DNA of 64,000 nucleotides from Mangrovimonas sp. YM274 (lineage in GTDB: Bacteria; Bacteroidota; Bacteroidia; Flavobacteriales; Flavobacteriaceae). Below, piece after piece: positions 27,522 through 36,567 of this stretch; the stretch's first letter is position 1; each line of letters begins with the position of its first letter. The notes under the pieces are model-generated. The model saw only the letters and a program-made list of their open reading frames with translations. It did no database searches and was not told where the DNA came from. Made by a program: the position numbers and the translations under genes. The stretch is from the NCBI RefSeq assembly GCF_030908385.1, contig NZ_CP133091.1:1176501-1240500 (forward strand), read 5' to 3'.

Positions 27522-27896
27522 CTATTCCGATTTTTTGTTGAAGTGGGGAGAAATGTCTTTGCTTACATCGGTGACAAAATATTTTGTATCTCCCCAAAAA
27601 GCCAAAGTGGTATAGCGTTCCAAATAGGTAACTTTGACGTAATGACCTTGGAGGTTATTAAGTTTTTGGATGACCTCATGGTCTTTGTCTAAAACAGAAA
27701 ACTTAAATATTTCGGCCCCACTAATACCCTGACTGATTTCTCCTTCCCAAGTTTTAAAAACAACTCCTTTATTGCTCACTTTAATGAGTTCTCCAGATCT
27801 TGTGCCTTCGCTATAAGGCACATAATAAACAAAAGCAAAGTAGGCTGCCAAAAGCAGCACTAGACTAATGATGAAAATGGTAAGAATTTTTTTCAT
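27522..27896 (-). CDS. Membrane-anchored hypothetical protein (124 aa)
   Basis: A 124-residue protein with one N-terminal membrane anchor (about 4-24) and a beta-rich extracytoplasmic part (YSEGTRSGELIKVSNKGVVFKTWEGEI...). I do not recognise a family with an assigned role. Related Bacteroidetes proteins appear to be conserved and are sometimes mislabelled as 6-phosphogluconate dehydrogenase, with no such domain visible here. It stands alone between the helicase and the transglutaminase-like gene. Confidence 0.75.
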   Translation of the reverse strand: MKKILTIFIISLVLLLAAYFAFVYYVPYSEGTRSGELIKVSNKGVVFKTWEGEISQGISGAEIFKFSVLDKDHEVIQKLNNLQGHYVKVTYLERYTTLAFWGDTKYFVTDVSKDISPHFNKKSE

Positions 27897-28045
27897 ATTG
27901 GAAAAGATAAAAGCTTAGAATAGATTAAAAGTAGTTGTTTTTTGTTTGATATACAATTTCTTACAGGTTGCTTTGTTGGTTTTTGTTCCCTATATTTTAA
28001 TTTTTATATAATTCAAAAAATTACTGTTCTGTCAAAATCTATTTG

Positions 28046-29047
28046 TTATTTGATAACCTCTATGGTGTAGGTTGCAACAATATCTTTACCTACTTTTAGA
28101 TGGATGTCAAAGAGTCCTTTTTTGTTAAGCTTACTTTTGAAGGAAATAATCTCCCTGTCATTTTTAAATTCGTCTATTTCGAATGAATGTTCTTTCGAGC
28201 CACTAAAATAAATCAGGGAGATATCGCTATGTGAAATTTCTTTGTCCGTTTGAAAAGAAAACTTTAAGTCTTCATCTTTTTTTATAACAGTATTTAAATT
28301 TGTTGGACTTATAGGTAAAATTTGATGTTCAAATGTTTCTCCGTAAACAATCGGGGAGCTTGTGAAATGATCCCTAGAAATGGCATTGGTCAATAGCCAT
28401 CGTGGTTCACTTGGAAAATGGTTTTTTGCAAATAGCAATGGTTCGGTTAAAAAGTAACCGTCGTTATAATCTTTTACAAACATATAGCCCAACATATAGC
28501 CGCTAGACCAAGTGGCATCACATAAATACCATTTACCATTTAGTTTTACGGCGTTCCATGAGTGGTTGGCTATTTCCAATTCTTCAATGTTGGAGTTCAC
28601 AGTTCTACCATAACCATCAATAATTTCACACTCGATATCGGCCAAAAAACACAATTCCTTGATTAAATAGGCATAACCGGTACACATGGTTTTTTTGTGT
28701 TTCAATAATTTTTTAAAGGCAACTTTCTTGTATTGGTTGTTCCAATTTAAATAGGCTAAACTGTCCTTTAATAGTTTTTTTCGCTTTCTGTCTACCATAT
28801 TGTGTTGCTTGCTGTCGCCTTCGATATTGTGACATACCCAGTAATAAATAGCTCTAAATTTTTCAACATCGGTTGGAAGTTTCGCTGTCAATTGATAAGC
28901 AAGGGCACCCATGTTTTCCAAATCTGCGCCTTTGTAAAGTTTCGCCGTATTGTCTGCCTTTGTGAAATCTATATGGGCGAAATCTGATAGTTGAGCATTA
29001 GAGCTACTGATAAAGATTATTGAAATTATGACAAAGAGGTATTTCAT
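28046..29047 (-). CDS. Secreted transglutaminase-like protein
   Basis: A 333-residue exported protein with signal peptide ending near SNAQ. The transglutaminase-like core (about 60-190) has the triad C122 in KTMCTGYAYL, H162 in NHSWNAVKLNGKWYL and D177 in LCDATWSS. A C-terminal beta domain (about 230-330) follows. Such proteins may be proteases or cross-linkers of the cell surface. The gene upstream, encoding a CarboxypepD_reg protein, ends 15 bp before this start, so they probably share a transcript. Confidence 0.88.
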   Translation of the reverse strand: MKYLFVIISIIFISSSNAQLSDFAHIDFTKADNTAKLYKGADLENMGALAYQLTAKLPTDVEKFRAIYYWVCHNIEGDSKQHNMVDRKRKKLLKDSLAYLNWNNQYKKVAFKKLLKHKKTMCTGYAYLIKELCFLADIECEIIDGYGRTVNSNIEELEIANHSWNAVKLNGKWYLCDATWSSGYMLGYMFVKDYNDGYFLTEPLLFAKNHFPSEPRWLLTNAISRDHFTSSPIVYGETFEHQILPISPTNLNTVIKKDEDLKFSFQTDKEISHSDISLIYFSGSKEHSFEIDEFKNDREIISFKSKLNKKGLFDIHLKVGKDIVATYTIEVIK

Positions 29048-29062
29048 TGGGTGTAGATTGAG

Positions 29063-29743
29063 TTAATGTCTTTTGGATTTATAAACTTTTTTGATGGCTA
29101 CTTTTCCAAGAAGCATAGATGCTTCCATTTCCATGTTTACTTTAATTGCCACATTGGAAGTAGAATGGTCATGGGTAATTACTAGCTTTTGTGATTCCAT
29201 GCCCACATAACTGAATACTAGAACGTCCCCTTTTTTTAGTTTGATAGGAAATTCAAAATTGCCATTAAAATCGGTGCTGGTGCCAATGGAAGTGCCTTGT
29301 AATATTACATTCACTCCTGGTAATGGCGCTTCATTGTCAGACACAGTTCCCTTCACTATAAAAGTCTTTTGAAACGACGAATCCTGTATTTTGGAAGGTG
29401 GATTTTCAGAAGTTGTCGGTTTTGGTTGGATTGTTTGCCCCTGAGTTGAATTGAGCGCGAACAAGGATAAAAAGACAAAGGCCAATCCATTAAAAAAATG
29501 TGATATTCTTTTGATTGGGATTTTAGGGTGGTGAGTTGTCAATTGTGAGCTTTTGAATCTGCCACAAACGTTTTGGGTTGTATTGTTTTTAAAATAATCT
29601 GTAATTTCTTGGGAGTCCATTCCAGAGAAGTCTACCACTTCTGTTTTGCAGGATTTACAAAATCGGCCGTTGCAGGTTGGCGTAAATTCATTGTAGTTTT
29701 CTTGGCAGGGACTTTTAATGCTTAAGTTGAATTGCTTGTTCAT
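29063..29743 (-). CDS. Membrane protein with N-terminal Cys-rich motif and CarboxypepD_reg domain
   Basis: A 226-residue protein when started at ATG 29743; the open frame is 14 codons longer but the shorter form begins MNKQFNLSIKSPC. N-terminal cysteines C13, C24, C29, C32 and C60 (TPTCNGRFCKSCKTEVVDF) form a metal-binding-looking motif. One membrane segment is near 81-97, then a CarboxypepD_reg domain (about 130-210). A similar Cys motif recurs in Bacteroidetes membrane proteins. Likely co-transcribed with the transglutaminase-like gene. Function unknown. Confidence 0.78.
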   Translation of the reverse strand: MNKQFNLSIKSPCQENYNEFTPTCNGRFCKSCKTEVVDFSGMDSQEITDYFKNNTTQNVCGRFKSSQLTTHHPKIPIKRISHFFNGLAFVFLSLFALNSTQGQTIQPKPTTSENPPSKIQDSSFQKTFIVKGTVSDNEAPLPGVNVILQGTSIGTSTDFNGNFEFPIKLKKGDVLVFSYVGMESQKLVITHDHSTSNVAIKVNMEMEASMLLGKVAIKKVYKSKRH

Positions 29744-29865
29744 GATGTTAGATTTAAAAGTTAATACTTCAAACCTACTTGGCAATCCATGATTTTAAAA
29801 AGGGAATTTAGTAAATGGGACTGTTTGTTGAGTAAACGTTGGTTTATGGAAAGTGTGTAAAAACA

Positions 29866-29897
29866 AAAACCTCCCTGTGTGTACAGGAAGGTTTTAA
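29866..29897 (-). terminator. htpG terminator
   Basis: AAAACCTCCCTGT (29866-29878), loop GTGT, ACAGGAAGGTTTT (29883-29895), one mismatch. It lies downstream of the minus-strand htpG gene. Confidence 0.75.
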
Positions 29898-29916
29898 AAA
29901 TACTAGATAAATAATG

Positions 29917-31824
29917 TTATTTAATCATTTGGTAGCTTCGTTTGATGAAGTTGGTAAGTTCTTCACCTTTTAGTAGCCCTTGTGACAATCTTGCCAAATC
30001 CAAACTTTGGTTGATCAAACGCTCTTGCTCATCTTTGGCTTCGGTATCCAAAATTTGGCCTACCAATTCAGAATTGGTATTTACCACCAAATTGTACATT
30101 TCTGGCATGTTACCCATTCCAAACATACCACCTCCAGTAGCTTGCATCTCTTTCATTCGACGCATAAACTCGGGTTGCGTGATCATAAATGGCGTAGTGT
30201 CGCTATCCATCGCTTCCAATTGGACTGTGAATTTTTCAGCCGGAATCGTTTCTTTCAAAAGGGTGTCCAAAGCAGTTTTTTGCTCTTCGGAAAGTTTAGA
30301 GATTTTTGTGTCCTCTTTCTTGATTAAGTTGTCAACATGGTCAGCATCCACACGAGAGAAGGAAATATTCTCTTTAGAGGTTTCCAGTTTTTGCATCAAG
30401 TGGCTCACAATTGGAGAATCCAATAACAATACCTCGTAGCCTTTAGCTTTGGCACTTTCAATATAGCTGTGTTGCTCGTCTTTATTAGACGCATAAAGGA
30501 TTACGGTTTTATTGTCCTTATCAGTTTGGCTATCCTTGATTTTGTCAATCAATTCTTGATAAGTATAGTATGTACCGTCCACTGTTGGGTATAAGGCAAA
30601 TGCATCAGCTTTTTCAAAGAATTTTTCCTCAGAAAGCATTCCGTATTCAATCACAATCTTGATGTCATCCCATTTTTTCTCAAAGTCTTCACGGTTGTTG
30701 TTGAACAAGGATTTTAACTTATCAGCAACCTTACGAGTGATGTAGGATGAAATCTTTTTCACCGCACCGTCCGCCTGTAAATAACTACGTGACACGTTCA
30801 AAGGAATGTCTGGAGAGTCGATAACCCCTTTTAACATAGTTAAGAATTCAGGAACAATACCTTCCACATTATCCGTTACAAACACTTGGTTTTGGTACAA
30901 CTGAATTTTATCCTTTTGAATATTAAGGTCGTTGGTCATTTTAGGGAAGTATAAAATTCCCGTTAGGTTAAACGGATAGTCAACATTCAAATGGATGTGG
31001 AATAATGGCTCCTCAAATTGCATAGGATACAATTCTCTGTAGAAGTCTTTGTAATCCTGGTCTTCCAAATCGGTTGGCTGTTTGGTCCAAGCTGGATTTG
31101 GGTTGTTGATGATATTGTCTACAGTAATTTGTTTGTGAGGCTCTGTAGTTTCTTTGCCATCTTTATCGGTAGTTGTTTTTGGTGTGAAATCTGGATCGTT
31201 TACTTCCTTGGTTCCAAATTTAATTGGAATAGGCATAAACTTGTTGTATTTCAACAACAACTCTCTAATTCTTGATTCTTCCAAGAATTCGGTTGAATCG
31301 TCTGCAATATGTAAAATGATTTCTGTGCCTCTTTCGGTTTTGTCATGAGGTTCCAAAGAGAATTGTGGAGAGCCATCACAGGTCCAATGAGCTGCTGGTT
31401 CATCTTTAAAAGATTTCGTGATGATCTCTACTTTCTCGGCTACCATAAAGGCAGAGTAGAACCCTAGACCGAAATGCCCAATGATTCCTGAGTCTTTTGC
31501 AGAATCTTTGTATTTGTCCAAAAACTCCTCAGCACCAGAAAAAGCCACTTCATTAATGTACTTTTCAACCTCTTCGGCAGTCATACCAAGACCTTGGTCA
31601 ATAATGTGAAGTTTCTTGGCATCTTTATCAATTTTTACTTCAATTTGTGGATTGCCATATTCAACTTTCGCCTCTCCAATATTGGTAAGGTGTTTAAGTT
31701 TTAGGGTAGCGTCAGTAGCATTACTGATTAACTCGCGTAAAAAGATTTCGTGATCGCTGTATAAGAATTTTTTGATCAACGGAAAGATGTTTTCAACCGA
31801 AACATTAATATTTCCTTTTGCCAT
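29917..31824 (-). CDS. htpG: Molecular chaperone HtpG (Hsp90)
   Basis: Bacterial Hsp90 of 635 residues, starting at ATG 31824 with MAKGNINVSVENIFPLIKK; the 25 upstream codons of the open frame are not family-like. The N-terminal GHKL ATPase has ELISNATDA, DQGLGMT and GHFGLGFYSAF. The middle domain and the C-terminal dimerisation part (to KRSYQMIK) are present. It folds client proteins under stress in the cytoplasm. Monocistronic, divergent from the FabH-like gene. Confidence 0.96.
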   Translation of the reverse strand: MAKGNINVSVENIFPLIKKFLYSDHEIFLRELISNATDATLKLKHLTNIGEAKVEYGNPQIEVKIDKDAKKLHIIDQGLGMTAEEVEKYINEVAFSGAEEFLDKYKDSAKDSGIIGHFGLGFYSAFMVAEKVEIITKSFKDEPAAHWTCDGSPQFSLEPHDKTERGTEIILHIADDSTEFLEESRIRELLLKYNKFMPIPIKFGTKEVNDPDFTPKTTTDKDGKETTEPHKQITVDNIINNPNPAWTKQPTDLEDQDYKDFYRELYPMQFEEPLFHIHLNVDYPFNLTGILYFPKMTNDLNIQKDKIQLYQNQVFVTDNVEGIVPEFLTMLKGVIDSPDIPLNVSRSYLQADGAVKKISSYITRKVADKLKSLFNNNREDFEKKWDDIKIVIEYGMLSEEKFFEKADAFALYPTVDGTYYTYQELIDKIKDSQTDKDNKTVILYASNKDEQHSYIESAKAKGYEVLLLDSPIVSHLMQKLETSKENISFSRVDADHVDNLIKKEDTKISKLSEEQKTALDTLLKETIPAEKFTVQLEAMDSDTTPFMITQPEFMRRMKEMQATGGGMFGMGNMPEMYNLVVNTNSELVGQILDTEAKDEQERLINQSLDLARLSQGLLKGEELTNFIKRSYQMIK

Positions 31825-32062
31825 GATATATGATTTTAATTGTATTTTTATTTTGATTGGAACAGGACAAAAAAAGTACCAAGACAAAAAAGGTGACAAA
31901 GTGACATTGAAAAAGGAGGTAATTACTTTTTGAAGTTGCGAAATCTTTTAGGGGTTTAGTTTAATAAAAATGGAATATTGATTAAATTTACGTCTTGCTT
32001 TTTGTCATTTTATCAAAAATGACTGGGATACAGTTCTGTTTGATTAAAAATTATAAGAATAT

Positions 32063-33073
32063 ATGTACAATTCAAAAATAGTTGGTCTTGGGCATTATGT
32101 GCCGGATAATGTGGTAACTAATGACGATTTATCCAAAATGATGGATACCAACGATGCCTGGATCCAGGAGCGAACAGGAATTAAAGAACGCCGCTGGGTT
32201 GAAGATGAGACGGGGGATACCACATCAACAATGGGGGTAAAGGCTGCGAAAATTGCTATTGAACGCGCTGGTATAGATAAAGACGATATCGATTTTATTG
32301 TGTTTGCTACCTTAAGTCCAGATTATTATTTCCCGGGACCAGGAGTGGCCGTTCAAAAAGCTCTAGGCATTAAAACCGTGGGGGCCTTGGATATTAGAAA
32401 CCAATGTTCTGGTTTTGTATATGGCATTTCAATCGCCGATCAATATATCAAAACAGGGATGTATAAAAACGTATTGGTGATTGGTAGTGAGGTGCACTCT
32501 AGAGGTTTGGATAAAACAACCAGAGGAAGAGGCGTGTCGGTAATTTTTGGGGATGGAGCGGGAGCTGCTGTGTTGAGTAGAGAAGACGATCCAGCCAAAG
32601 GAATATTATCCACACATTTACATTCTGAAGGTGAGCACGCCGAAGAGTTGAGCTTGATTGCCCCAGGGATGGGAAAACGTTGGGTAAGTGACATTTTGAG
32701 AGACAACGATCCTAATGACGAAAGCTATTTACCGCATATGAACGGGCAATTTGTATTTAAAAATGCAGTGGTACGTTTTAGTGAAGTCATAATGGAAGGA
32801 TTGGTTAAGAATAACTTGCAGGTTTCCGATATTGATATGTTGATTCCGCATCAGGCCAATTTGAGAATTTCTCAATTTATCCAGAATAAATTTAAGTTGA
32901 ATGACGACCAGGTATTCAACAACATTCAAAGTTATGGAAACACTACAGCTGCGTCCATCCCTATTGCGTTAACCGAAGCCTGGGAACAAAATAAAATTAA
33001 AGAAGGTGACTTAGTGGTGTTGGCCGCTTTTGGAAGTGGATTTACTTGGGGAAGTGTGGTTATTAAGTGGTAA
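32063..33073 (+). CDS. 3-oxoacyl-ACP synthase III family protein
   Basis: A 336-residue ketoacyl synthase III of the FabH type, which condenses an acyl-CoA with malonyl-ACP to start fatty-acid or secondary-lipid synthesis. The triad is C115 in RNQCSGF, H263 in IPHQAN and N293 in SYGNTTAAS. Stand-alone position, with no fab genes nearby, leaves open whether it is the housekeeping FabH or a paralogue. It is divergent from htpG and is followed by a hairpin terminator. Confidence 0.93.
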   Translation: MYNSKIVGLGHYVPDNVVTNDDLSKMMDTNDAWIQERTGIKERRWVEDETGDTTSTMGVKAAKIAIERAGIDKDDIDFIVFATLSPDYYFPGPGVAVQKALGIKTVGALDIRNQCSGFVYGISIADQYIKTGMYKNVLVIGSEVHSRGLDKTTRGRGVSVIFGDGAGAAVLSREDDPAKGILSTHLHSEGEHAEELSLIAPGMGKRWVSDILRDNDPNDESYLPHMNGQFVFKNAVVRFSEVIMEGLVKNNLQVSDIDMLIPHQANLRISQFIQNKFKLNDDQVFNNIQSYGNTTAASIPIALTEAWEQNKIKEGDLVVLAAFGSGFTWGSVVIKW

Positions 33074-33110
33074 TCACTTTTCAATAACAGAATGACACCA
33101 CTCATAAAAT

Positions 33111-33142
33111 AAAAAGCCCGTGATTGAAAATCACGGGCTTTT
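33111..33142. terminator. Hairpin A of the non-coding array; also FabH-like terminator
   Basis: AGCCCGTGAT (33115-33124) with ATCACGGGCT (33130-33139), extended by A/T pairs to 33112-33142. T-runs on both strands make it bidirectional: it ends the FabH-like transcript and, on the minus strand, could end the transcript described under findings. Confidence 0.75.
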
Positions 33143-33286
33143 CAGCTATTAACCAACCTTACTAACACTAAAACTATAAAAATACTTCTGTTGATTAACT
33201 TTAAAACTTATCACTACACTATAGACGTTGAAAATTGAATTTTATTTCATTAATTAACACTTTTAACGTTAATTAACAGTTTAGCT

Positions 33287-33318
33287 AAAACCCAGGGCCT
33301 TGGCACCTGGGTTTTTCA
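33287..33318. terminator. Hairpin B of the non-coding array
   Basis: AAAACCCAGG (33287-33296) with CCTGGGTTTT (33306-33315), inner loop GCCTTGGCA. Terminator-like in either direction; no gene ends directly here. Confidence 0.6.
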
Positions 33319-33347
33319 AATCCAACATTTACCAAATCAACGAATTA

Positions 33348-33522
33348 TAATTGATGAAGGCTAATTCAAATTAATTAAACTCAGTTTAGTAACTGTGTAT
33401 TGAAAAGACGGTTTTAAAAATGTTTTGTTACAGTTTTGGACATAAAAAAAGACCTCAAAAAATGAGGTCTTCAAAGGTGATTATTCTTTTGAGTTTTTTA
33501 ATTGATGAAGGCTAATTCAAAT
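33348..33522. repeat. 24-nt exact direct repeat in the non-coding array
   Basis: The same 24 nt occur at 33348-33371 and 33499-33522, beginning TAATTGATGAAGG and ending TAATTCAAAT; similarity continues a few bases further (TTAATTAAAC vs TCAATTTAAAC). Copies are 151 bp apart, each near a terminator-like hairpin (B and C). Confidence 0.8.
33441..33472 (-). terminator. Hairpin C of the non-coding array
   Basis: AAGACCTCA (33449-33457) with TGAGGTCTT (33463-33471). On the minus strand a run of seven T follows, so it is a good minus-strand intrinsic terminator. Confidence 0.7.
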
Positions 33523-33617
33523 CAATTTAAACATGCAGAAGTAATCGATTACAAAGATACCTTCAGAATGGGAGAAAATTGACATATCATTAAAATAATA
33601 ACATTATTTTAACAATA

Positions 33618-33650
33618 GTGAAAACCCGAGGGAATTCCCTCGGGTTTTCT
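33618..33650. terminator. Hairpin D; probable terminator of the outer-membrane receptor gene
   Basis: A perfect 28-bp palindrome at 33621-33648: AAAACCCGAGGGAA and its inverse. It lies downstream of the minus-strand gene ending at 33719. An additional inverted repeat, TTAGTAACC (33654-33662) with GGTTACTAA (33695-33703), lies between. Confidence 0.7.
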
Positions 33651-33718
33651 TGCTTAGTAACCAAACATTAACACTAACCATCAACTATTATATGGGTTAC
33701 TAAACATGCTGTTTTTTT

Positions 33719-36106
33719 TTACATAAACCCGCCACTTCCTTGGGTTTCATTGTTGTCTCTTTGCTTTCTGCTAAGTGCTCTATATTTTCCTCCGCCAAAA
33801 CGGTATGAAAGTCCAATGCGCCACTGATTGCTCTCCCAGTTAAATTCACCTTCAGATGGGAAGGGCCTGTCATTTTCAAAGGCGAATTTCATGGTGTTGA
33901 AAATGTCGTTGTAGCTAAAACTAAAGGTTGCTCTATCTTCTTCCAAGAAGCTGTAGCGTAGTCCTGTGTTTATTAAAACCATTGGTTTTCTCATGCCCTG
34001 TAAGGTTTGGTCTTGGCCACGATACATTCCAAACAATGAAAAGCTTAATTTTTTAGTCGCTTTAAAGTTGTTATTCATACGAAAATTGAAAGTGGAATTT
34101 TCAATTTCTAAATTTTCCTGCTCCATAACACCTCTTAGCGTCTTCACATAAAATTCAAGGCTGGCATTTAAACTCCACCATTTTGTTGGTCTATAATTGC
34201 TTGACGTTTCAAAACCAAAAGCAGTATTTCGGTCAAAGTTATCATAGGTTAAAATAACACGGTCTCCTGTGGGGTCTTCAGGGTCTATATACACGGCCCT
34301 ATTAATTTCGTCATTAATGATTCTGTAAAAAGTACCCGCACTAAAGTTTCCTCCTTTTACATTTTTGGTTAAATTAAGCTCGAAGGAGTTGGTAAACTGT
34401 TGTCTTAGTTCTGGATTTCCAAAAGAGGTAATTCTTGGGGTGCTCCATTCTCTAATTGGGTTAATTTGTCCCAGACCAGGTCGGTCAACACGTCTACTGT
34501 AACTGAATTGAAGCGCTGTTTTTTCAGACGTGTTATAAGTAACGAAGGCTGAAGGGTAGATGCTAAACTGCTCATCAGTAAAATCTGAAGTTTCTTGCGT
34601 AACTTGATCGAAAATGGCTTCTACTTCATATTGTTCTATCCTAGCGCCTACTTGGTAGGACCATTTGTCAAAAGTTTGACCATATGTGGTATAGAAGGAA
34701 TAGATGCTTCGGTTGTATTCGTAATTGGAATCAAATAAATTAGCATTCGTGGTATCGTATATGTTGTCTGCATTGTTTACACGGTATTCCGCACCAATCT
34801 CAAGCTTTGAACTTTCTGTTAGCGGGTTTACGTAATCTAAATTGATTAAGGTGTTGTCCCTTTTATTGTTTACCAAATCCATATAGGAAGCAGCATTGTC
34901 CGTGAAGCTGAAATAAGCAGTTTCGTCACTGTCAAAAGTGCTGTAATCAGCTTCTAGGCTAATATTGTGGCCTTCTTTTTTGAAATCATGTTTAAAGGCC
35001 GCGTTATATGAGGATGTGTTATTTTCGTTTTCATTGTTGAAATTCTGACCAAAATTGGGATTGTCGTTGTTGAGGTAAATGATATCTGTTGCACTGATTC
35101 TTTTTCCGTTGTAAATGTTTTGGTTCGTGTAAACAGAAAATACATTGTTGTCATTAATGTAATAGTCAATACCTAATTTATATAAATGTGATTTGTTGTT
35201 GGACCAGTTATTGAAGAACTGCTCAGTATTGTCATCAAAGCGGCTAATTTTTCCACCTCCTTCATTTTTGCCAATGTTATTCCCGTAATTTCCGTAGAAG
35301 TTAAGTTTGCCATTGCGATAGTTCATGTCGATAGAACTATTAAAATTTGGGCTGATTTCTTTAGCAAATCCAACGTTAAGGTTTCCGTTGAAGCCTATAT
35401 TGGCATTTTTATGAAGAATAATATTGATGATACCACTCATTCCTTCTGGGTTATATTTTGCCGAAGGATTGGTGATCAATTCTACACTTTTAATGGATGT
35501 GGAAGGAATTTGTCGCAATAACTGCGCTGCAGGAACATTGGTAGGTTTGCCATCCACCAATACACGTACATTTTCATTGCCACGAAGACTAATGTCGCCA
35601 CTTTGACTGTCTACAGTTACCGAAGGGAGATTGTTCATAATTTCCGAAGCAGAGGCGCCTGTTGTGGTAAGGTCTTTTCCTATGGTAATAACTTTGCGAT
35701 CCACCTTTTGCTGAATGGAGGACACTTCGGCAACTACCGTAACCTCGTCCAAACTAGCAATATCCTCTTCTAAGAAGATGTTTCCTAAAGCTATTTTGTA
35801 GTTGCCATTGCCAATAACCAATGGCTTGGATACGGTTTTATATCCCATATATTGAATGGTAATAATATTTTTACCTTCGGGGATATTTTTGATTTCAAAA
35901 TACCCTTGATCATCGGTGATACCTCCCGTCAAAGTTTCTCCAAGCTCATTTTTAATAATTATATTTACGTAAGGTAAAGGTTGGTTTAAGGCAGCATCCA
36001 TCACTTTACCCGTTACGATACCATCTCTCGCAGCATTTTCGGAAGTATTGCTGGCGTATAGGGTTGACAATGATAAAAATGCAATTAAAAGTAGAATGTG
36101 TTTCAT
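33719..36106 (-). CDS. TonB-dependent-receptor-like outer-membrane protein
   Basis: A 795-residue outer-membrane protein. A signal peptide (about 1-20) precedes a CarboxypepD_reg domain (about 29-115), a TonB plug-like part (about 130-230, with NLPSVTVDSQSGDISLRGNENVRVLVDGKPTN) and a long beta-barrel (OMP_b-brl_3). It ends in a polar tail. It resembles receptors for undefined ligands; no SusD partner or other transport gene is adjacent. A run of T's sits at the stop codon. Confidence 0.9.
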   Translation of the reverse strand: MKHILLLIAFLSLSTLYASNTSENAARDGIVTGKVMDAALNQPLPYVNIIIKNELGETLTGGITDDQGYFEIKNIPEGKNIITIQYMGYKTVSKPLVIGNGNYKIALGNIFLEEDIASLDEVTVVAEVSSIQQKVDRKVITIGKDLTTTGASASEIMNNLPSVTVDSQSGDISLRGNENVRVLVDGKPTNVPAAQLLRQIPSTSIKSVELITNPSAKYNPEGMSGIINIILHKNANIGFNGNLNVGFAKEISPNFNSSIDMNYRNGKLNFYGNYGNNIGKNEGGGKISRFDDNTEQFFNNWSNNKSHLYKLGIDYYINDNNVFSVYTNQNIYNGKRISATDIIYLNNDNPNFGQNFNNENENNTSSYNAAFKHDFKKEGHNISLEADYSTFDSDETAYFSFTDNAASYMDLVNNKRDNTLINLDYVNPLTESSKLEIGAEYRVNNADNIYDTTNANLFDSNYEYNRSIYSFYTTYGQTFDKWSYQVGARIEQYEVEAIFDQVTQETSDFTDEQFSIYPSAFVTYNTSEKTALQFSYSRRVDRPGLGQINPIREWSTPRITSFGNPELRQQFTNSFELNLTKNVKGGNFSAGTFYRIINDEINRAVYIDPEDPTGDRVILTYDNFDRNTAFGFETSSNYRPTKWWSLNASLEFYVKTLRGVMEQENLEIENSTFNFRMNNNFKATKKLSFSLFGMYRGQDQTLQGMRKPMVLINTGLRYSFLEEDRATFSFSYNDIFNTMKFAFENDRPFPSEGEFNWESNQWRIGLSYRFGGGKYRALSRKQRDNNETQGSGGFM

Positions 36107-36204
36107 TGAAAAATATGTATGTTAGTGTAATAATGTTTGGAGGATAGACGTCTCCAAAAGTCTTATGTTACTTTATTTAACAGACCTTAACACCTTTTTA
36201 ACAG

Positions 36205-36567
36205 ATGACAAAAAAGACACTTGTTTTTGGAGCTTCCTTGAATCCTTCCCGATATTCCAATTTTGCCATAGGAAGATTGTTGGCTCACGGCCATGAAGTA
36301 GTAGCCTATGGAATTAAAAAAGGAAGCGTTGCTGATGTTAAAATTGATGATGAATTGTTGAAGTATGATCATATTGATACCGTGACATTATACCTCAACC
36401 CATCACGGCAAAGCGCGTATTATGACTATCTGGTGTCCTTAAGTCCAAAACGGATTATTTTTAATCCGGGAACAGAAAATCCTGAGCTTTACCAAATTTT
36501 GGAAGCTAATAACATTGGCTATGAAGTGGCTTGTACTTTAGTCTTGCTTTCTACGAATCAGTATTAA
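36205..36567 (+). CDS. CoA-binding domain protein (YccU-like)
   Basis: A 120-residue Rossmann-fold protein of the CoA_binding_2 family. The N-terminal MTKKTLVFGASLNPSRYSNFAIGRLLAHGHEVVAYGIKKG has the nucleotide-binding loop, followed by VTLYLNPSRQSAYYDYLVSLSPKRIIFNPGTENPEL. Function of the family is unclear; it may bind CoA or an acyl-CoA. Its 3' end overlaps the converging symporter gene by 30 bp. Confidence 0.88.
   Translation: MTKKTLVFGASLNPSRYSNFAIGRLLAHGHEVVAYGIKKGSVADVKIDDELLKYDHIDTVTLYLNPSRQSAYYDYLVSLSPKRIIFNPGTENPELYQILEANNIGYEVACTLVLLSTNQY

Noticed and set aside
27366-27692. Plus-strand open frame of 108 codons
   Set aside because: It overlaps the promoter of the helicase gene and most of the minus-strand 124-residue gene, has no family-like pattern, and looks like a shadow frame.
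31825-31899. 25-codon N-terminal extension of htpG
   Set aside because: HtpG proteins begin at or near MAKGNI; the extra residues come from the leader.
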